Source: UBA7185 sp964606855 (lineage in GTDB: Bacteria > Bacillota > Peptococcia > Peptococcales > Peptococcaceae). Taken from it: DNA of 14,785 nucleotides. The stretch spans positions 1 through 14,785 of the forward strand of contig CAZSHM010000038.1 of the NCBI GenBank assembly GCA_964606855.1, written 5' to 3'. Under the pieces are notes generated by a model. The model was given only the letters and a program-made list of their open reading frames with translations. It was not told the DNA's origin and did no database searches. This document shows, piece after piece, positions 12,766-14,785 of this stretch (the stretch's first letter is position 1; each line of letters begins with the position of its first letter). A program made the translations under genes and the position numbers.

Positions 12766-14040
12766 TCAAGCCCCGCGCTCCTGCAGCCTGCGGGCGGTGG
12801 AGAGCATCAATTTCAGACGGTTCTCCTGGTTGACGCGGGTGGCGCTGGCGTCATAGTCGATGGCCACGATGTTGGCATCCGGATGGATGGATTTGATCTT
12901 GCGCATCATACCGCGCCCGCAGACGTGGTTGGGCAGACAGCCGAACGGCTGCGTGCAGACGATGTTTTCCACGCCCTCGTCGACAAGCGCCATCATCTCG
13001 CCCGGCAGGAGCCAGCCCTCGCCCATCTTGACGCCGTAATCGATGACCTGCCCCGCCAGCTCCTTGGTGCGGGCGAAGGTGGACGGCGCATGGAAGCAGC
13101 CCGCCTTCTCGATGGCCTTGATCATGTCGCGCTGGATCCCGGTGAAAACATGCAGCAGATAGCGCGTCACCGCGGGCTTGATCAGTTTTCCGCCGTAGCG
13201 GATATAGTCCTCGACGCCGGTGTCGATCGTGTAGAGCAAAAAATCCAGGAGCCCCGGCACCACCGGCTCGGCGCCCTCCTTCAGCAGGAAAGCTTCCAGA
13301 TTGTTGTTTCCCAGCGGGGCAAACTTGACGTAAATCTCGCCCACGATGCCCACGCGCACCTTGTTTTTAGGATAGACGGGCACCTCGGCAAAAGCGGCCA
13401 CGATCTCCGCCTGTTTCTTGCGGATGGCTTTGGGCCCCATACTCTCGCCGCGCGCGAAGTCCTCGTTGAGGATGGAGACAAAATGCTCCACCAGCCGCTG
13501 CGAGGCACCCGGCTCTTTCTCGTAGGGCAGTGTTTGATTGTGCAGGCACATCAGCAGATCGCCGTAGATGACGGCGTTGGCCATCTCGTAGATCATCTTC
13601 TTGGTGATGACAAACCCCGGGTTCTCCTCCAGCCCGCTGAAATTGATGGAGATCGCCGGCACAAACCCCAGCCCCGCGCGGTCCAGCGCCTTGCGCAGGA
13701 GACTGATATAGTTGGAGGCCCGGCAGCCGCCGCCGGTCTGGGAGAGCATCACCGCGACCTTGTGCACATCATACTTGCCGCTCTGCAGCGCGTCCAGCAG
13801 CTGCCCGATCGTCAGCTGCGCCGGGTAGCAGATATCATTGTGGCAGTACTTGAGCCCCATCTGGATGATATTGGAGTTTTGGGTCTCCAGAACCTCCATC
13901 TTGTATCCCTCGCGCTGAAAGATCGCTTTCAGCAGCGAAAAATGGATGGGCAGCAGTACCGGAACCAGGATGGTGTACTCGCGCCGCATCTCCTCTGTGA
14001 ACATCAGGCGCCCGTTTTTATCATACTCCAGCTTTGCCAT
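12766..14040 (-). CDS. 2-hydroxyacyl-CoA dehydratase/activase-like protein
   Basis: This 424-residue protein resembles the HgdB-like part of the large 'acyl-CoA dehydratase activase-related' proteins (COG3580/COG3581 type) of Clostridia. Cysteines that could bind an iron-sulfur cluster are present: Cys66 and Cys71 (KYCHNDICYPAQ), one in GGGCRAS, and Cys362, Cys368 and Cys374 (CTQPFGCLPNHVCGRGMMRK). NKVRVGIVGEIYVKFAPLGNNN is a typical mid-protein block. The real reaction is unknown; relatives activate or carry out radical dehydration of 2-hydroxyacyl-CoA, but many of these large proteins lack an assigned substrate. The ATG at 14040 follows AGAGGTAG. It lies six bases after the upstream gene of the same family, so the two are co-transcribed. 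In many Clostridia these regions are parts of one polypeptide of about 1,400 residues. Confidence 0.75.
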   Translation of the reverse strand: MAKLEYDKNGRLMFTEEMRREYTILVPVLLPIHFSLLKAIFQREGYKMEVLETQNSNIIQMGLKYCHNDICYPAQLTIGQLLDALQSGKYDVHKVAVMLSQTGGGCRASNYISLLRKALDRAGLGFVPAISINFSGLEENPGFVITKKMIYEMANAVIYGDLLMCLHNQTLPYEKEPGASQRLVEHFVSILNEDFARGESMGPKAIRKKQAEIVAAFAEVPVYPKNKVRVGIVGEIYVKFAPLGNNNLEAFLLKEGAEPVVPGLLDFLLYTIDTGVEDYIRYGGKLIKPAVTRYLLHVFTGIQRDMIKAIEKAGCFHAPSTFARTKELAGQVIDYGVKMGEGWLLPGEMMALVDEGVENIVCTQPFGCLPNHVCGRGMMRKIKSIHPDANIVAIDYDASATRVNQENRLKLMLSTARRLQERGA

Positions 14041-14046
14041 GCAGAC

Positions 14047-14785
14047 CTACCTCTTTTCCGCACCGCTCGGAACCGCGTCCGTCTGTCCGCGATCCCTCTG
14101 ATTCCGCTTTCTCTGGGCGATGGCGGCAAACAGACTGCGCAGACGGATTTTCACCGCGCCCAGGTTGTTGATCTCGTCGATCTTGATCTGTGTGTAGAGT
14201 CCGCCCCTGGACTCAATGATCTCCCGCACCTCGTCGGTGGTGATGGCGTCCAGACCGCAGCCGAAACTCACCAGCTGCACCAGATACATATCCGGGTGCT
14301 GCGTCACGTAATGCGCGGCGCTGTAGAGCCGCGCGTGGTAGGTCCACTGGTTCAGCACGTTGGTGTGGAACCGGCTCCTGGCCGTTGGCAGACAATCCTC
14401 CGAGATGACCACCGCGCCGTAGCTGGTGATCAGCTGATCGATCCCGTGGTTGATCTCCGGATCCACATGGTAGGGGCGCCCCGCCAGCACGATGACGGGC
14501 AGATCGTTGGCCCGCGCGAAGGCGATGGCCTCCTTGCCGTAGTTCCGCAGATTCCGCAGATACTCCGCCTGCTCCTTGTAGCCCTCCTTCGCCGCCGCCT
14601 CCGCCTCCTTTCGGGTGACATGATCCTCCTTGAAGGCGAGCTGCAGCCGCTTGACGAAGTGCTCCTCGTTGTGCGGGCCAAGGTAAGGTTTGAGAAACCG
14701 GACTTCCTGCAGGATGGACATGTTGGCGGACAGCACTTCCGGGTAGTAGGCCACCACGGGGCAGTTGTAGTGATTATCGCTCTGC
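14047..14785 (-). CDS. Acyl-CoA dehydratase activase-related protein, partial
   Basis: The gene runs off the right edge, so only its last 245 residues are seen. The frame is open to the edge and reads through NHYNCPVVAYYPEVL, so the GTG near 14757 is not a start. VIVLAGRPYHVDPEINHGID and VSFGCGLDAITTDEVREIIE are characteristic of the DUF2229 (CoA enzyme activase uncharacterised) region in large BadF/HgdC-type activase proteins. An ATP-binding activase domain would be expected upstream, outside the window. The tail after NLGAVKIRLRSLFAAIAQRK is short, polar and poorly conserved. The stop is six bases before the next gene. Confidence 0.75.
   Translation of the reverse strand, partial: QSDNHYNCPVVAYYPEVLSANMSILQEVRFLKPYLGPHNEEHFVKRLQLAFKEDHVTRKEAEAAAKEGYKEQAEYLRNLRNYGKEAIAFARANDLPVIVLAGRPYHVDPEINHGIDQLITSYGAVVISEDCLPTARSRFHTNVLNQWTYHARLYSAAHYVTQHPDMYLVQLVSFGCGLDAITTDEVREIIESRGGLYTQIKIDEINNLGAVKIRLRSLFAAIAQRKRNQRDRGQTDAVPSGAEKR

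Noticed and set aside
1..14785. CRISPR arrays, insertion sequences, defence or biosynthetic clusters.
   Set aside because: No regularly spaced repeats, no transposase, and no recognised defence or biosynthetic genes were seen; the only mobile trace is the integrase remnant.

Overview
The window looks like chromosome of a GC-rich Bacillota member (class Clostridia is the best guess). Pointers are the rplM-rpsI and yceD-rpmF pairs, a LeuC of about 420 residues starting MGMTITQ, MtaB, a 2-hydroxyacyl-CoA dehydratase/activase-like gene pair, strong AGGAGG-type ribosome binding sites, and several sigma-A promoters with 17-base spacers. This is inferred from content; no taxonomic marker was compared. 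Nearly all genes are on the minus strand; only typA is on the plus strand.

Left to right. 1-204 is the typA promoter and leader. 205-2040 is typA, the ribosome-associated BipA GTPase. 2041-2374 is a convergent intergenic region with three inverted repeats. 2375-5186 is the leucine operon leuC-leuD-leuB, read right to left with overlapping stop and start codons, from a clear promoter at 5323-5351. 5555-6919 is mtaB, a tRNA methylthiotransferase. 6920-7503 is gene-poor: a rho-independent terminator just upstream of mtaB, the decayed 3' end of a tyrosine-recombinase (integrase) gene, and the rpsI terminator. 7504-8357 is rplM-rpsI (L13, S9) with a long structured leader and a good promoter. 8673-9683 is an aldo/keto reductase of the YajO type. 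9799-11379 is a predicted beta-helix lipoprotein with a proline-rich tail. 11589-11670 is tRNA-Leu(GAG). 11802-12605 is yceD-rpmF with a consensus promoter. 12766-14785 holds two genes of the 2-hydroxyacyl-CoA dehydratase activase-related family; the upstream one runs off the window.

Most of the window is housekeeping: translation (typA, rplM, rpsI, rpmF, yceD, mtaB, tRNA-Leu) and leucine synthesis. I found no defence system, CRISPR array, complete mobile element or biosynthetic cluster, and no clearly new system. The observations most worth checking are regulatory: a terminator with a possible antiterminator in front of mtaB, behind a promoter-like sequence inside the integrase remnant; a CodY-box-like sequence over the tRNA-Leu promoter; and two interleaved, mutually exclusive pairings in the rplM leader. 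The lipoprotein and the integrase remnant next to rpsI are the main accessory features.
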